Source of the DNA: RFSX01 sp965230215
GTDB taxonomy: Bacteria; Bacteroidota; Bacteroidia; Chitinophagales; Saprospiraceae
Direction: 5' to 3'
NCBI GenBank assembly: GCA_965230215.1
Contig: CBDDKN010000001.1
Location: 248,001 to 312,000 of the forward strand
DNA: 64,000 nt
The notes beneath the pieces are model-generated. The model was not told the DNA's origin. It worked only from the letters and a program-made list of their open reading frames with translations, and made no database searches. This document shows positions 8,959-17,545 of the stretch, piece by piece (the stretch's first letter is position 1; each line of letters starts with the position of its first letter). The position numbers and the translations under genes were made by a program.

Positions 8959-11900
8959 TTATCTGATAAGTGTAAGCGTACCTGCCTTAATTTTATTATT
9001 GCCATTGAGCGTATAATCAAGTAGATAGGTGTATACACCCGGTTCAGATTTGTCATTGTTGAAATAGCCATCCCATCCTTGGTCTGGATTATTTGGACCG
9101 AAGTTGTTATTGGTAAATACGAGATTACCCCAACGGTCGTAGATGCTTAAATTGTTTATGCTTATACCGGTATCAGATGAGGATTGAGGAAAGAAATAGT
9201 CATTGCTGTTATCGCCATTAGGAGAGAAGATATCACCGAGATAAACATCTTCAATTTTTACAACTTCAACAGTTATGCTTCTGGTTTCTGTACAGTCTCC
9301 AAAATAAATTGTAAGCGTGTAAGTCGTTGTTTCGGTAGGTGCCACTTCTGCAATCAGTTCACCCGGATTGAGTATGCCTTCAGCAGGCGACCATTCAAAA
9401 CCATCGATCGTGGATTGGTTGATCAAAGGATTCAGGATCGTTGTCTCTCCCTCTTGTATAGACTGAACAATAGGCAAATCTACCTGGAGGCTTGAATTGT
9501 CATTTATGATAATGGAGTCAATACCATTACAGTTAAACAATGATTCAACGAATACCTGATACTCCTGGGCAGTCAGATTCGTAAAGACCTGATCATCCTG
9601 AAAGTTAATGCCATCGATAGAGTACATGGCTTCACCCGAGCCACCCATGAAGTTGGTTACCTCTATACTTCCAAGGTTTTCACAATCCTGATCAAAGCCC
9701 AATAAGTCAAAACTGATGGGATCAATCGAACTGACATAGGATGAATCAACATGATTGCATGCATTGCCATATGTAATGTCAACATAATACCAGCCCTCAC
9801 TGAGGTTGTTTAACGCATTGCCCGTCTCTCCAGAGAGCCAATTTATGGCTACAACATCGGATTGCTCTATGCCTATGATATCTACTATGGATATTGAGCC
9901 TGATGCTGGATTAAGACAATCAACAGGATCAATTGCAAATTCAATTGAAATATCTTCGCAGTCGCAGTTGGGTTCATTCAAAGTGATCTGCAAACTGTTA
10001 TCGCAGTTTGGCGCTTCCAGATGTCTCGCTATAACGTCATAGATGCCAGGAGCCAAGTCGTTAAAGATATTGGATGACTGCCAGTCTGTTCCACCATTGA
10101 TGGAATATTCCAGATTGGTAATGTTGGCAATGATTTCAATTCTGCCATTGTCAATTTCACATTCTGGATCAAAGGTCAATGTTTCAATAATCTCCAGCTG
10201 ATATGGATTCATCAAAGCAACAAATGATTCATCAGTACAATCCTGATCATCTTTAGACCTGGTTATGATTTCATAATCGCCTATACTCAAATTAGTGAAT
10301 AGGTTGTCATCCTGCCAGCTTACGCCACCGTCAATTGAGTACTCCAGATTCTGGCCTTCAGCTTCTATCAGTATTTCTCCATCTGAGGCTTCACAATCTG
10401 TCAGTTCAGCGATGCCAAGGTTGGTAATCAAGACTAATGGAAAATCTTCTAGGCTTACTTCTCTGGTGTCCATGCAATCAGGGTAATCTTGCCATCTGAT
10501 AGCCAAGTTGTAAGTCCCAGCGGCTAGGTTCAGAAAAAGATTTGTGTCACTCCAATCGCTTCCCCCATTTATGGAGTATTCTAATTCACTAAGAGGGGAA
10601 GCTATGATTTCTATACTGCCATCACCACCAAGGCAGCTTGATTCGTCAATAACAGTCACATCCTCTATACGCGGTGCGTCAAGGGGATCAATTTGGAAAT
10701 CAAAGTTTTGTACGCATCTTTCAAATATGTCCGAAATAAGGAGTTCATAGCTGCCAGGAGCTAGTTCTATCTCGCCTTCTACATTTAACCAACTGTTGCC
10801 ATCATCAATTGAATATAAGAGGTCATCAATTGGAGATGCAATTGAAATAATGGCCAATTGATCTTCACATGATTGTACCTCTATTATTTCCAAATCTGTT
10901 GGGTTAAAGTTTACGATTTCAAACACGTGAATAAACTCCGAATAGCATGATAGGTCATCAGGAATAAATGTATTGGACAATTGTAATATCGCATCAAATT
11001 GCAATGGATCTATAGTATTGAATTCCCAGCTTCCGCTAATACCGTTTAAGGAGCTGGATTCAAATGTGATGAGGCCGTCAGTTGCACAGTAATAAATTGA
11101 TAGATCAAATTCAGGTGCAATGATCTCTGAGATATAGAATGTATGTTCATAGCTGTCTGCGCATGCATTCAGTGCATTATCTGGCATGAAATTAACAACC
11201 AAACTATCTGTAATGCTCTGAGCATCTACTTCATTGATGTTCCATTCTCCAGATATGGCGTTTTCGGAAATAAGCGGTAGGACAAATACTTCTTGATTCT
11301 GGCATATCTCTATAGGTAAATTGAATTCTGGCTCTATGAGATCTGTAATTTCTATATTATAACTGACTGATACCGCACACTGGGCTGCTTCAGGTTGAAA
11401 AGTCAGGTTAATGCTGCCAACACCTTCTGTAATCGTATTGATTGAAGATGGTGACCAGGTTCCAGTGATACCATTGTCACTTACAGCTGGCAGATCAAAA
11501 TCACCGAAAGTAAGGCAAAGCACATTTTCAAAACTAAACTCTGGTACTAATTCGTCACGCAAATAAATGGTAACACTGGTATCAGAAACGCAGGCGTTGT
11601 TTGAGTTGAGACTCTGCCAATAAAGCTCAATAGAATCTTCAGATATCGTATCAATATCCACTTCCAAAGGCGTCCAGTATCCCAGGTAGCCATTATTACT
11701 AAGAGAGTCGAGTCTTATAATATTGGCTGATCTGCATATCGTATCCGTTATATCAAATTCCAAATCGACCTTGTCTTGAACCTGATAGTTATAGGTATAG
11801 CTGTTGTAGCAACCAAACTCCAGGTCAGGTGTAAAGACCAGTTCACCATTGTCTGTGGGTTCATTCAGATCAATAATATTCTCGTTCCAATCACCGGGAA

Positions 11901-13263
11901 TATTTTGCAATGATGTATCGGGTAAGTTGATGAGTGCATCTTCGATACAATACTGTTCCGCTAAATCAAAGTCCAAAGAGTCGGCTTCTGAAATGAAGAT
12001 TTCGAATTCAAAGGGTAGGGCGCAAGCTTCTGACAGATCAGGGTAGAAGATAAACTGATGGAAGCCCTCGCCTAAGGCAGAAGGAATGAATTCAGATACT
12101 TCCCAGTCGCCTGCAATTTGCTCTTCGCTTTGATTGGGTAATTCGTATTCCTGACTGTCAAACTCACAGAAAAGGTTCTCCTCAAGAAAGCTTATTTCAA
12201 CTGGGGGTTCAACAAATATTTGATAGGTCCATTCTTGTGTGCAATTGTCCTGTCCGGGGTCCAGAATAAAAGTGAATTCCTGAAAGCTTCCACCAAATCC
12301 TTCCAGATCAAATTCGCCTTCCCAGAATCCTGTATATCCGTTTTCCGATTCTAAAGGAAAGACTTCTGAACCGGATAGTTCGCATAAAAGAAATTCAAAT
12401 TCAGGTTCTTCGTTTGTATTGACAGTTACTGTGAGTACGTCAAAGCGTGTACAGTTATCATCGGTGACAGTAACTGTAAACTCATAAGTTTCGCTTTCAA
12501 CATTGTCATCATAAGGAAAGATGAAATTGGGAGATATGCTGTTGGGGTCATCCAAGTAATTGACACCATCTGCGGGCTCGCTTGTCCATTCCACGATTAC
12601 GTCTCCCTCTTCTTCAAAGTAATCGGCTTCTAATTCTACTGATTCGCCTGGACAGAGTTCATATTCTGTTTCCTCCAATTCAAGTATCAGAGGGCAACAG
12701 GGTTCAACCATGTCGCAGTCTGGTGAATCTATGATGACAAGGCTGAGGTTGTCTCCTATATTGGTTATGTTAAGCTCAATAGTACTGCTGCTAGGCGTAA
12801 AACATATTTCGACGAGTTCCCATTCATCGGCACCTGTATAGATGTATTCAACACCATCAAGTTCTATTGATAGAACACCAGGGTCGTATATGGAGCAATC
12901 TGTAATGGTTATCGCTTCCCAGAGTAATCCAAAAGAATATTGCTGATTCGTATCCAAGCCTCCGATCATCGTTGAGATGCCTTCATTGTAGTTGGGACCA
13001 TTGGATGCCATTACTGTGTAGGCACCTCCAATACCTGGCGATGGTCCTGAAATCTCGAGATCGCAACTGCCAAAAAACCAGGTACCGCTATCGTCGGTCA
13101 TATCTGGTGTCTGAATCATCTCCCAATCAGCAGGTGAACAATTCATGCACGACATGCCATCAATAGGGGCATACTCCAAACAGTCCTGGGCATTACCTGT
13201 GTAGAAGGATAATGAAAGGGTGATAATGAAAAATAGCTTTATAACAATTGATTGGTTGTTCAT
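8959..13263 (-). CDS. Giant surface protein with T9SS type-B C-terminal domain and two repeat arrays
   Basis: 1434 residues. A signal peptide (ends TGNAQ) is followed by an N-terminal Cys-containing domain to about 195 and a PKD/Ig-like domain to about 285. Next come seven degenerate units of about 80 residues with an NGhxGxW core and a C-x5-Y-x-h-x-I ending, then five SprB-like units (LEYSINGG..W....F.NL..G.Y). The C-terminal 95 residues carry IFSPNGDNSNDYFF, YDRWGNLVF, GWDGYFN and GVYTYLLDY, the gliding-motility-associated type-B sorting domain. Such proteins are exported by the type IX system and either attached to the surface or shed. The role is probably adhesive or structural; no enzymatic motif is visible. 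Confidence 0.88.
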   Translation of the reverse strand: MNNQSIVIKLFFIITLSLSFYTGNAQDCLEYAPIDGMSCMNCSPADWEMIQTPDMTDDSGTWFFGSCDLEISGPSPGIGGAYTVMASNGPNYNEGISTMIGGLDTNQQYSFGLLWEAITITDCSIYDPGVLSIELDGVEYIYTGADEWELVEICFTPSSSTIELNITNIGDNLSLVIIDSPDCDMVEPCCPLILELEETEYELCPGESVELEADYFEEEGDVIVEWTSEPADGVNYLDDPNSISPNFIFPYDDNVESETYEFTVTVTDDNCTRFDVLTVTVNTNEEPEFEFLLCELSGSEVFPLESENGYTGFWEGEFDLEGFGGSFQEFTFILDPGQDNCTQEWTYQIFVEPPVEISFLEENLFCEFDSQEYELPNQSEEQIAGDWEVSEFIPSALGEGFHQFIFYPDLSEACALPFEFEIFISEADSLDFDLAEQYCIEDALINLPDTSLQNIPGDWNENIIDLNEPTDNGELVFTPDLEFGCYNSYTYNYQVQDKVDLEFDITDTICRSANIIRLDSLSNNGYLGYWTPLEVDIDTISEDSIELYWQSLNSNNACVSDTSVTIYLRDELVPEFSFENVLCLTFGDFDLPAVSDNGITGTWSPSSINTITEGVGSINLTFQPEAAQCAVSVSYNIEITDLIEPEFNLPIEICQNQEVFVLPLISENAISGEWNINEVDAQSITDSLVVNFMPDNALNACADSYEHTFYISEIIAPEFDLSIYYCATDGLITFESSSLNGISGSWEFNTIDPLQFDAILQLSNTFIPDDLSCYSEFIHVFEIVNFNPTDLEIIEVQSCEDQLAIISIASPIDDLLYSIDDGNSWLNVEGEIELAPGSYELLISDIFERCVQNFDFQIDPLDAPRIEDVTVIDESSCLGGDGSIEIIASPLSELEYSINGGSDWSDTNLFLNLAAGTYNLAIRWQDYPDCMDTREVSLEDFPLVLITNLGIAELTDCEASDGEILIEAEGQNLEYSIDGGVSWQDDNLFTNLSIGDYEIITRSKDDQDCTDESFVALMNPYQLEIIETLTFDPECEIDNGRIEIIANITNLEYSINGGTDWQSSNIFNDLAPGIYDVIARHLEAPNCDNSLQITLNEPNCDCEDISIEFAIDPVDCLNPASGSISIVDIIGIEQSDVVAINWLSGETGNALNNLSEGWYYVDITYGNACNHVDSSYVSSIDPISFDLLGFDQDCENLGSIEVTNFMGGSGEAMYSIDGINFQDDQVFTNLTAQEYQVFVESLFNCNGIDSIIINDNSSLQVDLPIVQSIQEGETTILNPLINQSTIDGFEWSPAEGILNPGELIAEVAPTETTTYTLTIYFGDCTETRSITVEVVKIEDVYLGDIFSPNGDNSNDYFFPQSSSDTGISINNLSIYDRWGNLVFTNNNFGPNNPDQGWDGYFNNDKSEPGVYTYLLDYTLNGNNKIKAGTLTLIR

Positions 13264-13432
13264 ATGCCCAAATCAGATCTATAAATTAAGTATAATATCT
13301 GATATTCAATAGCTTACGAAATATGAAGCGCTTGAATCGTCATGAATGTAATATAGATTTAATGTTGAAGCAGCGAATAAGCTAATTGGGCTATCTATAA
13401 TGTACGAGCTTAATGTTAGAAAATAATTGGTG

Positions 13433-13474
13433 CCGCCATTTGCCTTATCCGAAGCAATGGCGGTTTTTTATTTT
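13433..13474 (+). terminator. Plus-strand terminator-like hairpin with no upstream plus-strand gene
   Basis: Stem ccgccatt / aatggcgg (8 bp, extended by gc/gc after one bulged t) followed by ttttttatttt. The nearest upstream gene is on the other strand, so it may end a small RNA transcribed within 13264-13440 or a long antisense transcript. Confidence 0.5.
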
Positions 13475-13477
13475 CCT

Positions 13478-13521
13478 AAACAAAAATCCCGATGTTACGC
13501 TGATGGAAACACCGGGATTTT
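13478..13521 (-). terminator. Terminator of the AhpD-like gene
   Basis: Read on the minus strand, a 9-bp stem (aaaatcccg / cgggatttt) plus 4 further pairs after one mismatch is followed by a T-run. It lies 23 nt past the stop of the AhpD-like gene. Confidence 0.75.
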
Positions 13522-13543
13522 AAAGTAGCTTTTTAAAGCAGGA

Positions 13544-14092
13544 CTATGCTGGAACAGCTTCCAATTCCGGAGCTACCGGAAAATCGATTTCGAACCCTGC
13601 CAGGTTGTGTATGTAATTGCTTATTATTTTGTCGCCGACATTGATAACCACATCGATCAGGTTAGCTTCATTGTAACCAGCTGAAAAGAAGTTTTCTTTT
13701 GCGGCTTCTGTAGCTCTACCTTTGTTTTCTACAACTGAAAGTGTGAATCTTGCCAGTGCGTCTAGTTTGCTGTCAAAGCTTGCGCTGCCACCTCTGATCT
13801 CAAGAATTTGATCTTCTGTGAAACCATTCATCTTACCTAGAACGGTATGTGCTGATTGGCAATATCTGCAGCCGTTAAACTGACTAACGACAAGGTTTAC
13901 AATTTCTCTTTCTTTTGTTTTAAGCGTAGATTTTCTGTTTTGCAGCGCCAGGTAATCAGGCAATGCTGTTTCGTTTTTTGCATAGTATGCGTATAGGTTA
14001 GGAACGAATCCAAGAGATGCGTTTAGTTTGTCAAAAATCGCTTGGTTGTTTTCAGATACTTCTGCTTTCGTAGGTACTTTAAAATTTTGCAT
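13544..14092 (-). CDS. Carboxymuconolactone decarboxylase / AhpD-like family protein
   Basis: 182 residues, all-helical, cytoplasmic. The family signature EREIVNLVVSQFNGCRYCQSAHTVLG spans about residues 61-86 and contains the redox CRYC pair and the following His of AhpD-type alkylhydroperoxidases. Family members act as peroxidases or as thiol oxidoreductases; many remain unassigned. The adjacent upstream gene on the same strand is an AraC regulator, which may control it. It differs clearly from the second CMD-family protein at 36.2 kb, which is longer and paired with a FAD dehydrogenase. Confidence 0.85.
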   Translation of the reverse strand: MQNFKVPTKAEVSENNQAIFDKLNASLGFVPNLYAYYAKNETALPDYLALQNRKSTLKTKEREIVNLVVSQFNGCRYCQSAHTVLGKMNGFTEDQILEIRGGSASFDSKLDALARFTLSVVENKGRATEAAKENFFSAGYNEANLIDVVINVGDKIISNYIHNLAGFEIDFPVAPELEAVPA

Positions 14093-14183
14093 TGTTATTA
14101 GTTTTTGTGTTTAAGAATTAATTACAATACAAAGATGAAGTGAATGCAAGGTCTTTACATTAACCGTTCTTCCTTCGGTGTTG

Positions 14184-15023
14184 TCAATTTTTCCCCAATG
14201 CGTTTTTTCTTTGAAAATCATTGGGTGAAAGACCTTCTTCTTTCTTGAAAAAGCGGCTGAAAGACTGCACGTCGGAGAATCCAAGCTCATATCCTATCTC
14301 AGAAACTGTCATGCCCGTGTATATGAGAAGCCTTCTGGCTTCGAGCATTTTTCTATCCTTGATAAATTGTAATGGCGTTTTCTTGCCAAGCTTCTTAAAG
14401 AGGTTTGAAAGGGTTTTGGGAGATTTGTGAAGTAAGTCTGCGTATTCGGTAACTGTATGTTTTTCTTTGAAGTGTTGTTCAACAAGAAAGTGATACTCTT
14501 TGATGATGTTGACACTATCTGGCTTGACCTTATCCAGCGTGGCTTTCTCCTTGTACATTCTTGTGGACAGAATCAGGATTCTTTTGAGCATCATCTGGAG
14601 CATTTCTTCCTGAAGGCTGTCATGTGATAACATTTCAAGTTCCATCATCTTCCATACAGAAGAAAAAATCTCAAGGTCTTTCTCACAGGGTGTTATTAAA
14701 GGTAAAGTACTGGCTCCATAGAATAAGATGCCTTTACATCCTACCTCGCTGTCATGATTGATAATGCAATAGAAGTGTTTATTCCACTTGAGAAGCTTGG
14801 CGCTTGAGAGGGCGACGATCTCCACCTTGTTAAATTCAGTAAGGCATACGATGTCATTTGTGTTAAAACTGTATGGAACGCTATCAATTATAAGCTGATT
14901 ATTGTCAGATTGAAACCAAAGTAGCGAAAGTTCACTGGGTTGGGATTGCTGGAGACTCCGAGTATTGTCCTGTGACAGTTCGGTGATCTCAAAGTAGGCA
15001 TCTGATTTTCCTATGTATTTCAT
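14184..15023 (-). CDS. AraC-family transcriptional regulator
   Basis: 279 residues. The N-terminal 150 residues form a cupin-like sensor half (LIIDSVPYSFNTNDIVCL). The C-terminal about 95 residues are a typical AraC DNA-binding domain: EYADLLHKSPKTLSNLFKKL as the first HTH and SEIGYELGFSDVQSFSRFFKKEEGLSPNDFR-type second HTH. It lies 91 nt upstream of the AhpD-like gene on the same strand, so regulation of that gene is plausible. A 7-bp inverted repeat sits 7 nt upstream of its start codon and may serve autoregulation. The inducer is unknown. Confidence 0.9.
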   Translation of the reverse strand: MKYIGKSDAYFEITELSQDNTRSLQQSQPSELSLLWFQSDNNQLIIDSVPYSFNTNDIVCLTEFNKVEIVALSSAKLLKWNKHFYCIINHDSEVGCKGILFYGASTLPLITPCEKDLEIFSSVWKMMELEMLSHDSLQEEMLQMMLKRILILSTRMYKEKATLDKVKPDSVNIIKEYHFLVEQHFKEKHTVTEYADLLHKSPKTLSNLFKKLGKKTPLQFIKDRKMLEARRLLIYTGMTVSEIGYELGFSDVQSFSRFFKKEEGLSPNDFQRKNALGKN

Positions 15024-15029
15024 TTATTT

Positions 15030-15048
15030 ACGTATAGAATATATACGT
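15030..15048. promoter_or_regulatory. Inverted repeat upstream of the AraC gene
   Basis: acgtata / tatacgt arms separated by gaata lie immediately upstream of the minus-strand AraC start codon. The position suits an autoregulatory operator or a 5' leader hairpin. Confidence 0.35.
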
Positions 15049-15147
15049 CTGAGCATGATATAAGTTGTCTATGAATCCAGTAAAATACGAACAGCAAGAT
15101 TCATGAAATATGCTTAATTTATAGAGTCTACATCAATAACGCTTGTC

Positions 15148-17457
15148 ATGATATCAATTCGCGCTTTCCTGATAACAGGCTTTTTGATTCTAATGGCCCT
15201 CATTGAAAGCCAGGCTCAGAAAGCTTCCTCCAACGGCAATTCATTGCATCTTGGTCTGTTTGTTAAACCAAACTTTGGTATGTCAGCGCCAATGTTTTAC
15301 CAATCTGAAATAGATGGGGTTGTAGACTTTTTTCTTGAAGATAAGGAAATTGGTAAGTTACTTACCGGGAGTGAAGATGCCCAATTTGTCCGGGATTTTA
15401 GTTTACCATTGTTAATAACTCAGAATGCAGATGTCACTTTTAATCCAGAGCTGGGTATGTATCTTCAGAAATCTATTGTCCCTGGATTTGAAGCCATGTT
15501 GAGTTTAAGTTATTCCAATGCCGAGCTTTCGATCCCGATGGCCATTCGTTATGTCATTACCGAGACTGGCACAGGAGGCACAATGACAAGTAATGTTATT
15601 ATCGGAGATTACGATTATAACAGGGAATGGAGTAGAATCAATTTTCAAGTGGGTATGCTGTATTACTTTTTGCAAGGCAGATTGAATGCTGGCGTTAAGA
15701 TGGGTATTACTTCGCAATTTAATAGCAGTCAGGAAATATATATTGAGAATGGGACGAATCGATTAGATATCGAAGATCCCGTAGGTCTTCTCAATCAGCA
15801 TTTCTTCAATATAGGTCCAGTGTTCGATTTGGAGCTGAATGACAGACTGAGTTTTGATATAAGTATGGAATTAAATGCTGTATTGGCAGATGGTAACCTG
15901 CCTGCGCCACAGTTGTGTGGCATGGCTGGGGTGAAATATCGTTTTGGATCTGGTGATGTGATTGAAATTAATACCGAAGAAGACGATGGGGAGGGTCCAG
16001 TAAATGAGGCTATGAAAGAAGAGCTGGAACTGCGAAAACGCATAAGGGAGCGCATGATGGACGGACAAGCGGTAGAAACTGAAAGGCAATCCGAATTTCC
16101 AGAACCTGATTATGAGTCGGAGAAGGATATGAACAATTATTTTGATCCGAACAGTGAAGAATATGAACCTACAGCAGGTAAGCTTCAGGCAGAGTTTTTT
16201 CATGCCGTCAAAACCCTAGCTAATTCGGATTCTCTGATGCGCGAGTTTCGCAAGTTGTCAAAAGAGGAAGCACAAAAAGTCGTTGATGCCATGTATGCTT
16301 CGAGTCGGGCTGCCAGTGCGGAATACTGGGAAGATGTGGCCAGGCATAACAGAGAGTATGAAGAAGCCTATGAATTGGAACGCGCCAAATTCAGGGAAGA
16401 GTTTGCCAAAGAGTGGGGTAGACTGCAGTGGCAATTTTTGGAACCTATTCTGGATCCTGCAGGGGCAGCTGTAAATCTTGCTGAGGAAACAGGAGTGATT
16501 GATAAAAGCACGGCTGAAGCCATCAGGCTGGCTTCTATGTTTGCAACACCAAGCGGTATGTTATTGAGAGGTGTGCGGAATGGTGCAAAAAAGTTATTAA
16601 AAACAACGCGCAAGAATGCAGATAATCAGATTGATGAATTGGCTGGTGCGGCCTCTCAAACAGCTAGAAATAACACCAACAGTTTTGTCAGGGGAAGCCT
16701 ACGAACTATTGAGGAAAATGCCGGCATTGCCAAAAAGCATGCTGAGGCTTTTCAGGATATTGCAAAAGAGCGTGACTGGATAGTCGTTGTAAGGAAAGGT
16801 AATCCCAAGTCTCTTGGACATCACTGTGGCAGAAAGCATATACCCAAACCGGTGACGTGTAAAGCCAAGACTGCGAAGGTGGGTCCTAATGAAGGTTTGG
16901 TTGTCAATCCGAATAATGCACATCAGACTGGCTATTATGCAGACGCGATTAAAAAGGCAAGGGAAAATGGGAATGTGGCTGAAGCCATTCGACTTAAAGA
17001 GGAATATGAGTCTGCAGTCAAGACTTATAATAAATGGTTGGATGCACATAATGGGAAATTGCCGAGAGGATACCAGGAAACAGCGCAGGGGGAAATTTTA
17101 TACCGTGGCAACAGGATACATGGCGATTACGACTTACATGGTGTATTTAGAAAAAACAGCGATGGCGGGCGTGACCGGGTAAATTTTGGTGATGGATCAT
17201 TAGGAGATGGTCGGCGACAGCAAAAGTATATCAATGATAAGTTGGGTAGAGATCAATGTCAGCATGGAGGACAGGAAGATTGGGTTAAGTTCAATGAGAA
17301 TACAGGCCTACCTGTGAGGGCTGATGCTGATCCACCGGTAGTTGTATTCAAGCCTGATGGTAGTATTATTGAACTGAATACCAAAAAGGATATGATTGAC
17401 TTTTACAAGACGCATGATATTCCTATACCAGTTAGTTGGACAGAGATAGTGAAATGA
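15148..17457 (+). CDS. Secreted protein with barrel-like N-terminus and CyaA/edema-factor-like nucleotidyl cyclase toxin domain
   Basis: 769 residues in three parts. Residues 1-23 are a signal peptide ending ESQAQ. About 30-275 look like a small outer-membrane beta-barrel, with alternating strands finishing in GVKYRFGSGD. About 285-540 are charged and helical. The C-terminal about 225 residues resemble the catalytic core of CyaA, anthrax edema factor and ExoY: R549 in VVRKGNPKS, K567 and K574 in a segment matching the CyaA KGLGVHAKSSDWG region, D660 and D662 in GDYDLHGVF (CyaA DIDMF), and H706 in QHGGQ (CyaA QHGTEQ). The CyaA base His63 aligns with K572, and the region between the Asp pair and His is about 60 residues shorter. 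No immunity-like gene follows. Cyclase activity is inferred, not shown. Confidence 0.75.
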   Translation: MISIRAFLITGFLILMALIESQAQKASSNGNSLHLGLFVKPNFGMSAPMFYQSEIDGVVDFFLEDKEIGKLLTGSEDAQFVRDFSLPLLITQNADVTFNPELGMYLQKSIVPGFEAMLSLSYSNAELSIPMAIRYVITETGTGGTMTSNVIIGDYDYNREWSRINFQVGMLYYFLQGRLNAGVKMGITSQFNSSQEIYIENGTNRLDIEDPVGLLNQHFFNIGPVFDLELNDRLSFDISMELNAVLADGNLPAPQLCGMAGVKYRFGSGDVIEINTEEDDGEGPVNEAMKEELELRKRIRERMMDGQAVETERQSEFPEPDYESEKDMNNYFDPNSEEYEPTAGKLQAEFFHAVKTLANSDSLMREFRKLSKEEAQKVVDAMYASSRAASAEYWEDVARHNREYEEAYELERAKFREEFAKEWGRLQWQFLEPILDPAGAAVNLAEETGVIDKSTAEAIRLASMFATPSGMLLRGVRNGAKKLLKTTRKNADNQIDELAGAASQTARNNTNSFVRGSLRTIEENAGIAKKHAEAFQDIAKERDWIVVVRKGNPKSLGHHCGRKHIPKPVTCKAKTAKVGPNEGLVVNPNNAHQTGYYADAIKKARENGNVAEAIRLKEEYESAVKTYNKWLDAHNGKLPRGYQETAQGEILYRGNRIHGDYDLHGVFRKNSDGGRDRVNFGDGSLGDGRRQQKYINDKLGRDQCQHGGQEDWVKFNENTGLPVRADADPPVVVFKPDGSIIELNTKKDMIDFYKTHDIPIPVSWTEIVK

Positions 17458-17545
17458 TGACATCTTTATGTTAAGCTTTCCATTTTTATAATTTGTTAAA
17501 TTCATTCTTATTACCTTTTCACTGACAAGTGACACCCTAATTATT

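Noticed and set aside
9184..9495. 103-codon plus-strand frame
   Set aside because: Lies entirely antisense to the coding sequence of the giant T9SS protein with no domain or signal.
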